The position numbers were made by a program, and so were the translations under genes. Of a stretch of 64,000 bases of DNA, positions 1 through 12,400 are shown piece by piece. The DNA is taken from contig JAMPIQ010000003.1 in NCBI GenBank assembly GCA_024699855.1, forward strand, positions 9,734,001 to 9,798,000, read 5' to 3'. Position 1 is the first letter of the stretch; each line of letters begins with the position of its first letter. The stretch comes from Aphelenchoides besseyi. Lineage: Eukaryota > Nematoda > Chromadorea > Rhabditida > Aphelenchoididae. Under the pieces are notes generated by a model. The model was not told the origin of the DNA, did no database searches, and saw nothing but the letters and a program-made list of their open reading frames with translations.

Positions 1-57
1 TCGAGGTAAACTCAAAGCTCACGTTAGTAATCCAGTTGTTGTTTTAGTTGATGTACG

Positions 58-1373
58 ATGGAGATAACAAGATTGTCAGTTTTGCTTTGGACTTTGATAC
101 TGGTGAGCGATTTCACTATTGGTCGTAAAAACCCTGAAATTCAGATACCGATGTACCGTACGTTCAAAGCGAAAGAACGATGCAACTCGGAAAAGCAAGA
201 GTTTATCAGGATTTCACGACCGGTTAGTTCAACATTCTCTTTCTGCACTCACTCGTAATCTTTAGGTTATGAATATATTTTGAGTAAAGACGGAAGAGTT
301 TGTGGTCAAATTAGAGCCATCAACTCGTCGTGGAACGATGTTGAGACTGTCGACGGCAAATTGAATCTTCGCAATCCAACAGACGTTCTTTTCAATATAA
401 CTAAAGAAACCGCTTACTATGCCGGACAAATTCGCGAATCTGGTGCGCTCTACGACTCGTTTGTTACGCGAAAAATCTTCCCGAACACCAAAGACTACAT
501 TGTTGTCGAGTTGCTTTTTGTTGCCGATGGTTGGCGTGTTGATCAGAACCAACCACAGGGTATTCATTCGATTGTTCAATACCATAAGGTAGGTAATCAA
601 ACACTCTCGTCACCTTTTTTCTTCAGAAATCAACTCACGAGCTTAATCGAACAACAATCACTCGTTTCAACTCATTTGTCAACAACACGCTCATTGGAAC
701 CTCTTGGAGTCGTCATAACGTTTTCACTTGTCTTCACGAACTTCAAGCTGAAAATTTTTTCTACTTGAAACTAGAAGATCAAACAATGGAAAAACTTCAA
801 ACGTACGGCTTCGAGAACGTTGAATCGGCTCTTGTCGAAGCCATTTCCAAGACTGCAAACATTTCCGTTCTGCGGATCTCACAATTTCTGGTTTGTTTCT
901 TTGCTCACTCAATTGGTTTATAAGAGTTTTCAGATCAAACAGTCAAAGAAGGACTTGTATGCTTGTTTCATTTTGGCAGAGAACAACAACTCAACGAAAC
1001 CCGCTCAAACTCGTTATCTTCGTCCCGAAAAGTCGGTCGACGAAGTTCGAAAGATTCTGAACGACACACTTCTCAGTCACAAAATCGTTGTTTCGGTCGT
1101 AACAGACGAGTCGAAAACAGTGGTGAGTTCTTCGAGTTGATTTGACAATCTCATTCGCTTGTTTAGACAGTTTCCATTCAATCGATGGGAGTTTTGAAGG
1201 CCGAAGACGGTCGACCTCAACCACCACCGACTTACACCGGCTACTCGTCCGGTTCATTGTTCATAACCGGCATTTTTATGTTCATTTTTGGTGCCGGAAT
1301 CACCGTCGCATCATATGTTTTCATTAAGAAACGAGAGCACGTGCGCGGCATAGCTTATCAAGTTTTTGAATGA
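58..1373 (+). CDS. Unrecognised secreted/type I membrane protein
   Basis: The ATG at 58 opens a clear signal peptide (about 22 residues, hydrophobic core around LWTLILVS). Later exons (about 266-587, 637-890, 934-1120, 1168-1373) read through an extracellular-looking domain with several N-x-S/T sites. Near the C-terminus there is one transmembrane segment (residues SGSLFITGIFMFIFGAG and following) and a short basic tail starting KKREH, giving a type I topology. Introns are about 40-50 nt. The join between the first two exons is unclear: the good donor at 223 puts exon 2 out of frame, so a weaker nearby donor or a base error is needed. I do not recognise the family. A cell-surface or lysosomal membrane glycoprotein is possible but is only inferred from topology. 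Confidence 0.6.
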
Positions 1374-1676
1374 TATTTCTAATGACATTATCGTTACTTT
1401 TCATTCGTTTTGAATCTCTTCGTATTTCACTGTTTACGCGGTTTTTTTCCTTGGTTCAATTATTCCAATATACGCGAATGCACTTACGAACACCGATTCG
1501 TGTTCTTCTTCCAGTTATTTTCACGGCTTTACATTTTCGTGATGTACATACAAAAACCCTAGAAGTTGAATCAACTTAGTTGTTTTGTTGCTTTTGATAA
1601 ATTTATTGTGAGATTTATCAACTGTTCTGAAATAGCGCCATCAACTACTAGTTCAGAAATCAAGGCCAGAAATGAC

Positions 1677-3804
1677 TTAATCTCCGATCTGAATTTCCGT
1701 TGAGTTTGCACGACTCGTTTCATCGGTGGTTGTAGTAGCGGCCGAGATCGATCGACTAGTCGGAAACAAGATTGCGGTTTCTCGACTCGGCAGACCATTG
1801 ACTTCAATTGATGAATCTGTGATCAGCGACGGCAAAGTAACGAAAACATTAACAGGCAGTTGAGTCACCATCGATTCATCGTCAGGCACCAAAGTTCGAT
1901 CACCAATCGTCTCTTCGACTTCCATTGGAATTGAGTTCGCTTCTTTGGCAGTTTGATTGGTTTCTGGCTTCGTTGGAGTAGTCGGCAATTTTGAATCAAT
2001 GGCCAGCGCTGTAGCACTCAAAGTTGTTCGATTCAAGTTGAAGCGACGACGTGTAACGTTGAGTGGTGAACCGACCAGCAAATTCGATGGAGTCGCTGAA
2101 ACAACATAAAAGTCCATAGAGTGAATGTGGACTTACCAGGAATTTCGCTTACACTCAAACTTTGCGTCAACTGCGGTGTTTGAATTGACATTGAAGAGCG
2201 AAGTTGCGACCTTCGTTTCGGAGTCACGAGCTGCGGACGTGAAAGTGAATCGGAAGTTGATGGTAAGTTGGCAGTTTGCGGCGGAGTGTTGAGATGTGGT
2301 TGAAGTTTGGCAATTGCATTTACCGCGATCTCACTCAATTCTCGTTCATTTCTCTCGGCCATTTTCAGTCGTTTCACCGTTTCTTCGTAGTGAGAATGAA
2401 CGAAATCCGCATCAAACTCCTTTCGACCTTCGGGATTTCCGCAACCAGAAGCTGAACATGAACACGGAAATCCCGGCTTATCGACCTGACAAGCCACCTG
2501 ATCGCCGGCACAACTGCAAGTCAACGGTCGACATATACCTCCTCGGCACGTACAACCGGCACTCGTCGTACGTGAACTCGTAATCGAATTGCATTCGTTT
2601 ATAACATCCTGAAAACCTCTATTCTAAACGATACACTCGAATACGCCTACCTTCTCAACCGAGATGTTCTGAGTGATCATAATCTGACGTCGTGCCTTCT
2701 TGTCCCGTGGCTTCAGATGACCGGCAGCAGAAGTAACATTCAACAAATCGACGTCCAGAAACGAAGAATCTGAACGTTTGGCGCGCTTTCGATTCTTTCC
2801 CATCAACGCTGTATCGGAGGTCGTTCTCTCCAATGCACATTCCCGTTGGAAGTCGGAAAGCGAATCGAACTGATTCACATCGTAATGCTGATATTCCATT
2901 CCCAACGGTGGACCTGTCGATGGAACGGTATCATAGCTGCATGCGAAGTGAAAATGAAAGACCTGAACTCCACCAAAATTCACTTCTTTCTTCGGCTTCG
3001 GAGAAGTAACGTCGGATGGAGAGAAACCCAAATTGCGGGAACTGACAACTCGCTTCAAACCACCGACTTTTTTCAGTTCGCTCGTTGTTTCCTCAACTGG
3101 AGCAGTTTGCGTATGACGTAGCGGAGGTCTTGAAGACGAGAGTAATTATTTGACATACTTCGAAATCTTACCGCTCTCTTTTCTGCGGTGATCGCAACGG
3201 CACGTCGACGGTTTCCGAACGACAAATCGACGAGAAAGAAGTCAGACGACGATCGTTCACAATCACATTGCCAACATGACTAACACTCACTGACGAAGGC
3301 AACGCAGCTAATCGTGGACTGGAGCGAACTTTGCGTATTGGCTGCTGCATTTCTTTCGGAGGCAAAACAACCGGTGGAGCCGCCGGACGCAAAGACCGCA
3401 ACTTTTGAGTTTTCTGTGGTCGTGGTGGAGGCGGCTGAGAGTTTGGCTTGTTGACAACAGCTAAAACAACTGATTAGTGGCTACTGTTTGATCAGACCTC
3501 ACCGGGAACAACAATCGAATTCTGAAGATTGTAATCGGTCTGCGTTTCGGCATTCGCCATTTTCGGTCTTGAAATCGAATCGACGGCCAACTGATTGTCA
3601 CCGCTGGTCGTCGGAATCGACGAGCTCGAAGCTGCCGGCAACAGACGAGAATCCGAGGTGTAGCGCGGACGTTTCGTCTTGGTTGTTGATTCTCCGCTCT
3701 TCGTTGTTGCGTCGGTGAAGGCCGAGAATGCGCGCTGAAAAGAAGTTTTGTAGTCGAATTTGTGCCAGAAAACATTTTTCACTTTTGCTTCCACTTACTC
3801 CCAT
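1677..3804 (-). CDS. CSRNP/AXUD1-family cysteine/serine-rich nuclear protein
   Basis: The family is recognised from a central block. One exon (about 3120-2650) carries the N-terminal conserved motif VNFGGVQVFHF and a GPPLGMEYQH stretch, matching the VTFxxVxVYxF and STLGM motifs of CSRNP proteins. The next exon (about 2610-2120) has the Cys-rich signature LTCSCAGDQVACQVDK, then PCSCSASGCGN and GRKEFD, matching the CSRNP pattern of an AGIxCQVD block followed by C-x-C and CGNxxGRIEF. The flanking N- and C-terminal parts are low-complexity Ser/Thr/Pro-rich. CSRNP proteins are nuclear and reported as sequence-specific transcription activators. I chose the ATG at 3804, followed within two codons by a donor; an in-frame ATG at 3909 would lengthen the protein. 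The stop is at 1679-1677. The direct target genes cannot be seen here. Confidence 0.8.
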
Positions 3805-5825
3805 AACAACTTTTCTGAGACGAATATTTTTTGATTTTGGCGAAAAAGTTTTGCAGTTATCCAAAAACACTTTCGATTTGATTCTCATCCTTCGAATCGG
3901 ATTACGCAAAGAAGATTGAAGGTTGGGGGGAGAATGCGGCCATTAACGTTGATTAGTTTTTCTTTTACCTTCTGAAGCATTCGAATCGTCGGAGTGATGA
4001 AGAAGGGACTATTACTATGCATCCTCTGAATCGACGGATTTTGCATGAAACCAGAAGCTTCGCGAAAGAAGATCGTGCCAACGACTTGATGTTAATAAGA
4101 AGCCGCGCAAACTGCGAAGTTTCGTGTAAACGCAAAAAAGTGGTTACGATAATGAGCGTCCGAGAACGTTGATGGAAACGCGGTTGACGCGAAAAGCAAA
4201 ATTGGCAATAGGAAACGTCGAAAATAACTCAAATGTGCGCAAAACCGCCGAATCTCTGACGTCGGCTCGTTGCGTACAACGTCATCCGGTGCGCTTGTGG
4301 TCTTTGGAATAGATGGCCGGGATGTTGTTGTGTGCGTGGAGGAGCCAAGAGCAGAGATTTTCATAACATCGAAACAAGAAGTCCAATTCGTCTAATTAAC
4401 GCCAAACGTCGCCATCGATATGAAAAAGATGGCGCGAGAGGGGCAAAAAAAGAAGGCAGAAGATATGCGGACGTTGAATTTTTGGGGTCGAAACGGCGTC
4501 GTAATTGTCGCTCGAAAACGTGCCAACGTGAATGAGAAGTCTCGGTAATTAGACGGAAAGTCAAAGTTACGAAACGCGCGGTTTCCACGTCGTTGGCGCA
4601 ATCGAAATTCTCTCAAAAAAGACGGCCAGCGAATTTCCCGTCGCAATTTCTGACGTCTTCACGACGCCGTTCCGCCCGTTCTCGGTCCATTCGAACAACA
4701 AACCGAACTTCCGGCTTCTTTTTTTTGCCACGAATTTGTGTCCCGACCGATTGTGGAAACAAACGAATTTGAATAAGAAAGTAAACGTACACTTCGGCCA
4801 AACGTTTCCTCCAATTACCAATTAACTCACGTCCACGCACACACCTCCAACTGTAACTTTTTTGCGTCGTCCACAAAACAAGTGCGTTTGCGTAAACAAA
4901 AACGACCGGACGCCGCTCGACGTGAGAGTTTCGGCGGAACAAAGGACGACAAGAAAGAAGACGAAAACAAGCGCCGAACGACAATGTTCTTTCTCGGTGG
5001 AGACTAATTAGACGCTTGTGGTTTTTTTGATCGTGTATGTTGGCCAAAATTCCAAATTCGACGATGTTGATTCAGCGTTCGCGTGGAGAAATCGCCGCTC
5101 TGACTCATCGACGTTCCACACACAAAACGGACTAATTGAAAAGCGTAGGCAATGCGGGGAATTCGCTACGAGCGCTAATTCACGTGTTCCATTTTCCAGT
5201 TACTTCGAAGCTGGGTCGTTGCAACGAACTTTTTCGCTCGGGAATTGCGAGCGTAAAAGTTGCGATTCTCGAGAAACAAATACCTTATTACCACAAACTG
5301 TCAATTCTCTACTCAAACAAAAAGAAAACGAAACTTACGTTCGCAATCCAAGAGGCCATTTCGCGTTCGGCAGTTCAGTGGAAGGTTAGTCGGCAATCAA
5401 ATTGCGTCTGCGGCTTTCGAACGAAACTTTTCGATAAGAAGACCGAACGGATTCTTTTTGTTGACTTGGAATCAACGCGCCACAATTTGGAAGGTCGACG
5501 TTGCGAACTGATGGGCGCGAACTGAAACGTTTGACATTTTGCCCTCCTCCCTCCGTTCAGCCATTTGTTGTTCGGAAATCTTCTGTCAAAAGCGTTCCTC
5601 CAGCTGCGATCACGCTTTTCAGTTCGACTGAAAAAACAGCCTTCGATCCTTGAGCCTCCCAACTCGCGAACTCCTATTCGTCTCGTCTTTCTCTTACCAT
5701 TTCGTCCATAGTCTTTGCTCGTCCTTTCCATCGACTCAAAGGTCGTTTAGGCGCGTTGGAATTTCGATTCGTCGTCTTATTTCACGTTTTTAGTCTTCAC
5801 TGTGCAACACAGAAATCGAATCGAA
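3805..5825. promoter_or_regulatory. Divergent intergenic region between CSRNP and 5'-nucleotidase genes
   Basis: About 2 kb between two genes that point away from each other, so it must hold both promoters. Open frames of 60-145 codons run through it on both strands, but none has a recognisable domain, codon pattern or convincing splice structure; I treat them as chance. A splice acceptor-like acgtttttag ends about 30 nt before the nucleotidase ATG and may be the trans-splice site of that gene. Confidence 0.45.
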
Positions 5826-6991
5826 ATGTCAAGCGGAAAAACGGATCGCGAAGCCTCGGATATTCTTCACACTTTGCAGTCCAATCCAAAGGTCTTTATG
5901 CGAGATCCGAAGAGCGTGGAACGCAAACTGAAGACGTTGATTGACGGCGGATTCGATAAACTGATGGTGATCTCCGATTTCGATTACACGATCAGTCGCT
6001 TTAAAGACGAGAACGGCGAGAAGTGCTGGACTACACACGGCATCTTCGACAACTGCGCCAAACAGCTGAGTGTCGAGTTGCAACAGAAGTTTCACGAGCT
6101 AAAAGAGAAGTGAGTTTAAATTCCAACTATTATCATTGCTCTTCAGGTATCTGCCAATAGAGTTCGACCCAAAGATGTCAATTGAAGAGAAGACTCCGTA
6201 TATGTTGGCTTGGTGGAGAGAATCACACGCGTATATAAAGGTATTTGCGTGCTCTCCGTTAATCTTGAATTCGACTTTTCAGGACAACAAATTTAAGAGG
6301 CAGATGATTGAACAGGCGGTCTACGACTCGAAAGTCAAACTTCGTGACGGAGCTGCCGAGTTTCTGAAGAACGTTTGTGCCAAATCCGTTCCGTTAGTTT
6401 GTTTCAGTGCGGGAATCGGTAATCTGATCGAAATCTTCTTGAAATGGCAACTCGGAAATGTACCCGAAAATCTCCACATTATCTCGAATCAAATGAACTT
6501 CGACGCAGAGGTTTGATTTCGTTTCTTTCATCCATTCATTCTTGTCTAGGACTTTTGCACAGGATTCAACGATCCGCTCATTCATACCTTCAACAAGAAC
6601 GCGTCAGTGGTCAACAAAGAACGACCGTATTTCCATTCGATTCGCAATCGTCCTTACGTTCTTCTACTCGTGAGTTCAAGTTTTTTTGATCGATTTGATT
6701 CCTTTCAGGGCGATTCATTGGGCGATATACACATGGATGTTGGAGTTGAGGAAGAAGGCGAAGCGTTGCGAATCGGCTACTTGAATTTTAATTTCGACGA
6801 ACTACGCGACGAATATCAACGCTGCTACGACATCGTTTTGACTGACGATCAAACTTTCAACGTGCCCACGATCATCTTCACGCACATCCACGACTCCATC
6901 AAAGCGGCCAGAAAGTCCGTGAGCAATTTAGGCACGTGAGTCGAGTGGATCCAAACATTCTAATCGCCGACCTTTCAGGAGCAGTCGTTGA
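5826..6991 (+). CDS. Cytosolic pyrimidine/7-methylguanosine 5'-nucleotidase (NT5C3 family)
   Basis: This is a HAD-superfamily nucleotidase that removes phosphate from nucleoside monophosphates such as CMP and UMP, or m7GMP, in the cytosol. HAD motif I is [12 protein letters not shown], with the two catalytic Asp. Motif II is VCFSAGIG. Motif IV is [12 protein letters not shown], with the Mg-binding Asp residues. Other family blocks are present: TTHG..D, the MLAWWRE cap segment and the SNQMNFD motif. Length is about 310 residues, usual for NT5C3/NT5C3B. Five short introns interrupt it; the last exon adds only a few codons (stop 6989-6991). The ATG at 5826 gives the N-terminus [10 protein letters not shown]. 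An AATAAA lies about 150 nt after the stop. Substrate preference (UMP/CMP or m7GMP) cannot be decided from motifs alone. Confidence 0.93.
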
Positions 6992-7369
6992 GAAAGTGGA
7001 TCAGGCAATCGAAGTTAAGAGTTGAACTCAACTTTCTTCTACGGGCCCAAATTTTTCGGTTCTACGTCCATTTTGACGTTCCAATTAAGTTTACTCGCAA
7101 TTTTGTTTGATTTTATCATTACTCACTAGAACATGACAATAAAAACGATTACAAGTCAACAACGGAAATTGTAGCGGAAAGCACGAAAAGATTTAGAAGT
7201 TGGATTGGAGAAAAGTGCGGAAAATGTTTTTCGATGAGACCGTCAACGAAAAAGTCAAGACTCGTAAATGACGTTTAAAGAAATGATTCTTGGTGAAACT
7301 GATAGACTTTTTTTGTTTGATTTAGAATTTTAACAAAAATGGTAGTAAAAGAAAGGATTGAAACATCGA
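6992..7369. other. Convergent 3' region of nucleotidase and CDK9 genes
   Basis: AT-rich spacer between two convergent stop codons. It holds an AATAAA at about 7138 for the plus-strand transcript. I see no gene in it. Confidence 0.5.
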
Positions 7370-9003
7370 TTAATAAATTACATCGTGAAGTTGATCCACT
7401 TGCGGACGACTCACTCGTGCCCGACCGACTCCGTTGGTGGTCGGATTCGCTGTAGCATTCGGGACCTGATGATTCGGCCGACGTCCCATATGAGCTCCAC
7501 GACCGGCCGTATACTCGAATACGTTCGACTGAAAACAATGAGCTCAATTCGCAATGAACGAACATTGAACTTACTACCGGTACCTCACGTAGAATATGAT
7601 GAATGTTGTCGGCGTATTTGGGCTCCGAAAAGAACGTGTTGTGTAAGATGGCGTTCTCGGCGGTCGGTCGTTTCGACGGATCCAAAGTCAACAACGATTC
7701 CAACAGATTTAACGCCTCGGCGTTCTGTTCAAGTTTCTCCATCTTGTGCCGTAGTGTACGTTGTTGATCGGGTTTCAATTTAAGTCGACTGAACAACGGC
7801 AGTTTATCCACATCCGGCCAAACCGTCGTATTGATTCCGCCGCAAGTGGTTTGAATCAAATCCAATTGCATTTGTTCGGTGGCGCCCTTAAGCAATGAGG
7901 CGGTTTGTTTGCAAGTTCGAATTGCTAACTCACTTGCATGATCGGTGCACGAGTCCAAAGCTCCGCCATGATACAGCCGGCACCCCAAAGATCTATTGCC
8001 GGTCCGTAGCGTCGCGAACCCAAAAGCAATTCGGGTGGTCGATACCACAAAGTCACGACTCGATTCGTGTAGTTTACCGGCTTTCCGGCTTCTAAGACAA
8101 AACAATTCAATGAGGAATACTGCGGCCTCTAACTCACTTAGCATCTGACGCGAAAGACCGAAATCTGCTAATCGTAAAATTCCGTCTTCGCTAATCAAAA
8201 TGTTCGCAGTTTTCATGTCCCGATGTAAAATGTTGGCGTTGTGGATCTTTAATAGACCTTCGAGCAAATGTTTCATCATCGTCTTAACGTCCGGCAGTTT
8301 GATTACTACGTCCTTACGGGATAGAAGACCGGCGAGATCAAAGTTACAAAAAGTGAAAACGAGGAAAAAGGTCGATTTGTCGGTAACTGATGCGCCTAAG
8401 GGAGCAAATTGAATTGATCACTCATACTGCTTACCCTGTGTGTTACAGATCTCGACCAATTCGGTTATGTACGTATGTCGTAATCTCAAAAGCATTTTGA
8501 CTTCACGAATTGCGGTGATTGGAAACTGAAAAAGCAATTCGAACGATAAGAAAACAAGAAAACTTACTCCTTCACGTTCATTTTCCATGAGAATTTTCTT
8601 CAAGGCGACATATCGTTTGGTCTTCATACACCTGGCTTTAAAAACCTCACTGAATTACAAACGATTAAAACAAAAAGGTTGCCAAACACACTCACCCAAA
8701 AGTCCCCTGACCGATCTTGAACAATTTTTCATAGCAGTCTTTTACCTCGTGTATGAATGGGAATTTGAATTGCTGGAGTACTTTGTTGGCCATTCGATTC
8801 TGAATCTTCTCCAAAAGCGATTGAGTGTAATCAGCGTTCTGATCATGTTCGCCGATCTGTGCGACCAGTCGGGCCGTCGACGCTGAATTGGTGGACTGAT
8901 GATGCTGTTGCGGAGGCGGCGGCTGAGATCGATGGTTGTTTTGTGGCGATGAGAGCGGTGAACGCTTCCGTTTCATTGGCTGCGATGACCGATGGTTTAA
9001 CAT
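7370..9003 (-). CDS. cdk-9: Cyclin-dependent kinase 9 (P-TEFb catalytic subunit)
   Basis: A protein kinase that, with cyclin T, phosphorylates the RNA polymerase II C-terminal domain and negative elongation factors to release paused polymerase. Exon 1 (9003-8696) has a Gln/His/Pro-rich N-terminal extension of about 80 residues, then the glycine loop IGQGTFGEVF completed across the first intron. Next come the VALKK lysine, the cyclin-binding helix PITAIRE (PITALRE in vertebrate CDK9), [25 protein letters not shown], and the T-loop [14 protein letters not shown] with the activating Thr retained. A second CDK9-specific block is [15 protein letters not shown]. The C-terminal exon carries [12 protein letters not shown], matching the FEYLAPPRR region of CDK9. 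The ATG at 9003 sits two bases after a tttcctag acceptor, suggesting trans-splicing. It lies downstream of RAB3GAP2 on the same strand. Confidence 0.95.
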
Positions 9004-9492
9004 AACTAGGAAATGCAAAGTTCAACAGAAAAACAACCCGTTTATATCTCAGTTTGTTCAACAATTTCTACACGTAGCAAACGAGAAACGATTGGGAAGA
9101 AGGAGAAGCGGAAAAGCGGTCAAAAAGATTGGAATATGTACAGAAATTTTACCGGAAATCGAACGTTTGATTATGATTTCACAACCGGGGTTTTGGCACT
9201 TTTTTTTGGGTGAGCGAAAATTAACGTAGAAAAAACCTGTGGATCACGAAACTGCCTCTGACGTCCGAATTGATAAGACGCCGTTGGATGAGCTGCCAAA
9301 CTGGGAAGGCGCGGCGGATAAGTGGAGCAAAAAGCAAGCACCCAATCGACAACCACAGCGTCTGCAGCAGCCGAATGCCCGTTGCGTCGCGGTCTTGAAA
9401 CGCGTGTTTGCAAACTTAGACGGAAGACCAAAAGTAAAAAAGTTCGTGGCAATGAGTGGAAAGGCGAGAAGGTTAAATCGGGAATCGGGGCC
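9004..9492. other. Spacer between RAB3GAP2 and CDK9
   Basis: About 490 bp between two same-strand genes. It should contain the CDK9 promoter, or a long intercistronic region if the two are co-transcribed. Nothing else is supported. Confidence 0.4.
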
Positions 9493-12400
9493 TTACAGAC
9501 GAAGAAAGTCGCGGATTTCGCTCAGCACTCGTCGATCTCGTTCCATCGTCGAATAGGAGACGCGGTCGTCGTCGACGCGATTGGCTGCTGATGCCGATGT
9601 CGGCGAACCGAAAAGATTCAGGACTCCGTTGACCAAATCGAGAGTTTCTTTCGTGTTTGGCTCGAAATTTGCGGCCCAACGATCGTCCAACTGTCGAGTG
9701 GCATCCCGAGCGCTGAAACATTCGAGTAAATTTTCCTATTATAATCAACTACTCACGTTGATTTCAGTCGTTTTTCCGCTCGTTGCCTCAATTCTTCATC
9801 CACTTCGAGCAGCGATTTGAAGCGTCCGATAGCTACCTTGGACAATTGGGTTGCAAAAAACAAACGACTACCAACAATCGGATAGAACTTTCGGGCTTCC
9901 GAATCGTAGCGACTTTCATGCAACATTACAATCTCCTAAACACAAATTCAACATGGAAAAACTTTAAAAACTCACTTTGATTCTTAGTAGGTCTTCGTCG
10001 AGTTCCCATTCTGTGCACAGTTCTTTTACTCTGTCCCATCGTTCATGATAATCGTCGTCCATTTGAACGCCAATGGCTTCAACAGCTTCCTCCAAAAATC
10101 GCTGTCTCGACTGTTTTAATTTGTCGGGAACGTCGCCAATAGGAATCAACGGGTGTTCGTGAAAAGCACCAAAGAGTGCTCGTTGGGCGATTTGATCGAA
10201 AACTCGTTCAACCGAAATTCGCAAACCCAACAAACAACACAGCTCCAGAACGGTTGCGAGATGAGCGTGATGCAACGTCAAATGATAATTCACGGCTCGT
10301 TGGTTGGCCGCCAATTCACACAAAGTCGGTCGACGACGATTCTGTGGTCCGCTGGAATCGCCCGTCGATGGAAGTCGACTGCTAGTGAAGAATGCGGCTG
10401 AACAAAAAACTTAACAAAATTGTTTGATATGGGCACTTACTCATGAACGATTCGTAACCATGTTCAACTGTCGGCTTTGATTCCAAATACGAAACTGACT
10501 GCTGCATCGTTCGCAACAATCGACGAACAGACGCGAAGAACTTTGGCAGTTCAAACTCCGAGCAGAAGATTTCCGTTCGCAATACCCGATCTTTAGCCAT
10601 TCGACCGTCCGGTGAGTCGCGCCAAAGAACGTACAAACGCTCGAAAGGTGTCCGAACAAAAGTGTCCCAGATCATGAATGCTAACCCGTGTTGTAAACGT
10701 GCCGTTGAGAAGGTTTGATCCAAAAACTCAATAGACATCTCCAAACATTTCAAACTTCTTGCCGTTTCATCTTTGCACCAACTAGCTGCTGAAATGACCA
10801 ACAAGGTAAATTCTTTTGGATGTTCCAGTCTATACCGCATTCCCAAGCACAATCGGCGAAAACAAACGGTGCCGGAAAACTGCGACAAAACTGCTCAACA
10901 ATCGATCGAAGCAAAGTTTCAATTCGATCTACCGTGTTATCTTTGGCTTTTGGCGTTGTTTCTCGATCTTTTCTGTTGCATCCAAGTACCCGCTCCAACT
11001 GTTCGATTGGAAGTCTACGTTTGGCTACGTATTCACTGATTAGCTCTCGATAAAAGCCGTAACCGCGTGTTGACAGTTGATCCAATCCGACAGAAGGAGC
11101 GTCGGGAAGATCCTCAATGAGCGACTGAATAGCCAAATGTTTGGAAAGAATTAGATGCCAAGCTAATGAGTCGTCCAACGTTTCAAAATCCGTTGAATTT
11201 GAAGACTGTTGTTGATGCTCCAAAAGTCGAAGTACGAGCAGAAGGAAAAAGGCGGCTCGAGCGTTTTTACTAAAGAGGTATGTTATTAAAGTTTATGCGT
11301 AATCTATTCACCTGTGGTAGATGGCACGTTCAACGGTCATTGAAAATTTGGTTGTTGTTTCGAACTGATCACTTAAAATCGTTAAGATGGAAATCGCATT
11401 CTCGATATGATCCCACGGTCTCACATTCCACGAACTCAACCACGAGCTCAGAAACAAACGTAGAACATCCGACTAACAAAACAATTTGACTTCTTGTAAT
11501 AGAGACTTACAATCGGAATGTTCAAGTAATTAAAAATTTTCTCATATTTGACCTCAGCCGAATCGACAGCTGTTGATGTAAAAAGTGAAATGAAGAGTGT
11601 GCAGCCGAGTTCTTCTAATTTAACGTTTGGTGCGAGACCAAGACTGCAAAGTCATAAATTGAATGAATTTTCAATTACAAAAACTCACTTGCAATCACCC
11701 AAATTGTCGAAAGCAAACTGATCACGAAAACGAGTTAGAGACATCAAACCGTTGAGTTGTGTTTGACGTTCGGTTTTTCTGAACGTTCAACTTAAACATG
11801 AAGTCAAAAGCTAAACTAACAGAAGTACATTTAGATGCAACTCTTTAAAGTCTTCGATGCTCAACAACAACAAGTCCAATAGTTTGTCGTAATCACATTC
11901 TCTCGTCTTTGTATCTTCAGGATTTGGTTGAATTTGAACGTAAATCTCGACCAATCGTTTCAATCCCTTCAAGTAGGATGTCAACGACGAATTCGATGCC
12001 TGAAAGCTTCGAGATAATGCACGATTAACATCATCGCTTACCTGATTTCCACAAAGCTCGAGAGTCTTCGTAATTTCCTGTAAGCTCATACGTTGAGATG
12101 CCGATTGGATGAACCGCTCAATAAATCGTTGTCTGCAATCCGCTGTTTTCAACTGAGCAAATATTTTAGTCACAGCTTCAGCTCGTTCTTTTTCGACGTT
12201 ATCCAACAGTTGATCCAGCTTTGCTTCTTTCAGTAGATTCTCATCATGCATCTGAGTTGCATTCACGTCCAAAGCAGCCAAATGGAAAGGAACGTGAATC
12301 GTGAAAACGGATCCATCGGAAGCCAAGAACATGGCTGTTGGACCGCTAATCGAAAGCGTTTGGTCAACTGAATTGTTAGCGTTTTGAAGAGTTCCATCCG

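Noticed and set aside
4613..5525. Open frames of 118-145 codons in the CSRNP/nucleotidase spacer
   Set aside because: They overlap on both strands, lack splice sites and domains, and lie where two promoters must be. Chance frames are common in this composition.
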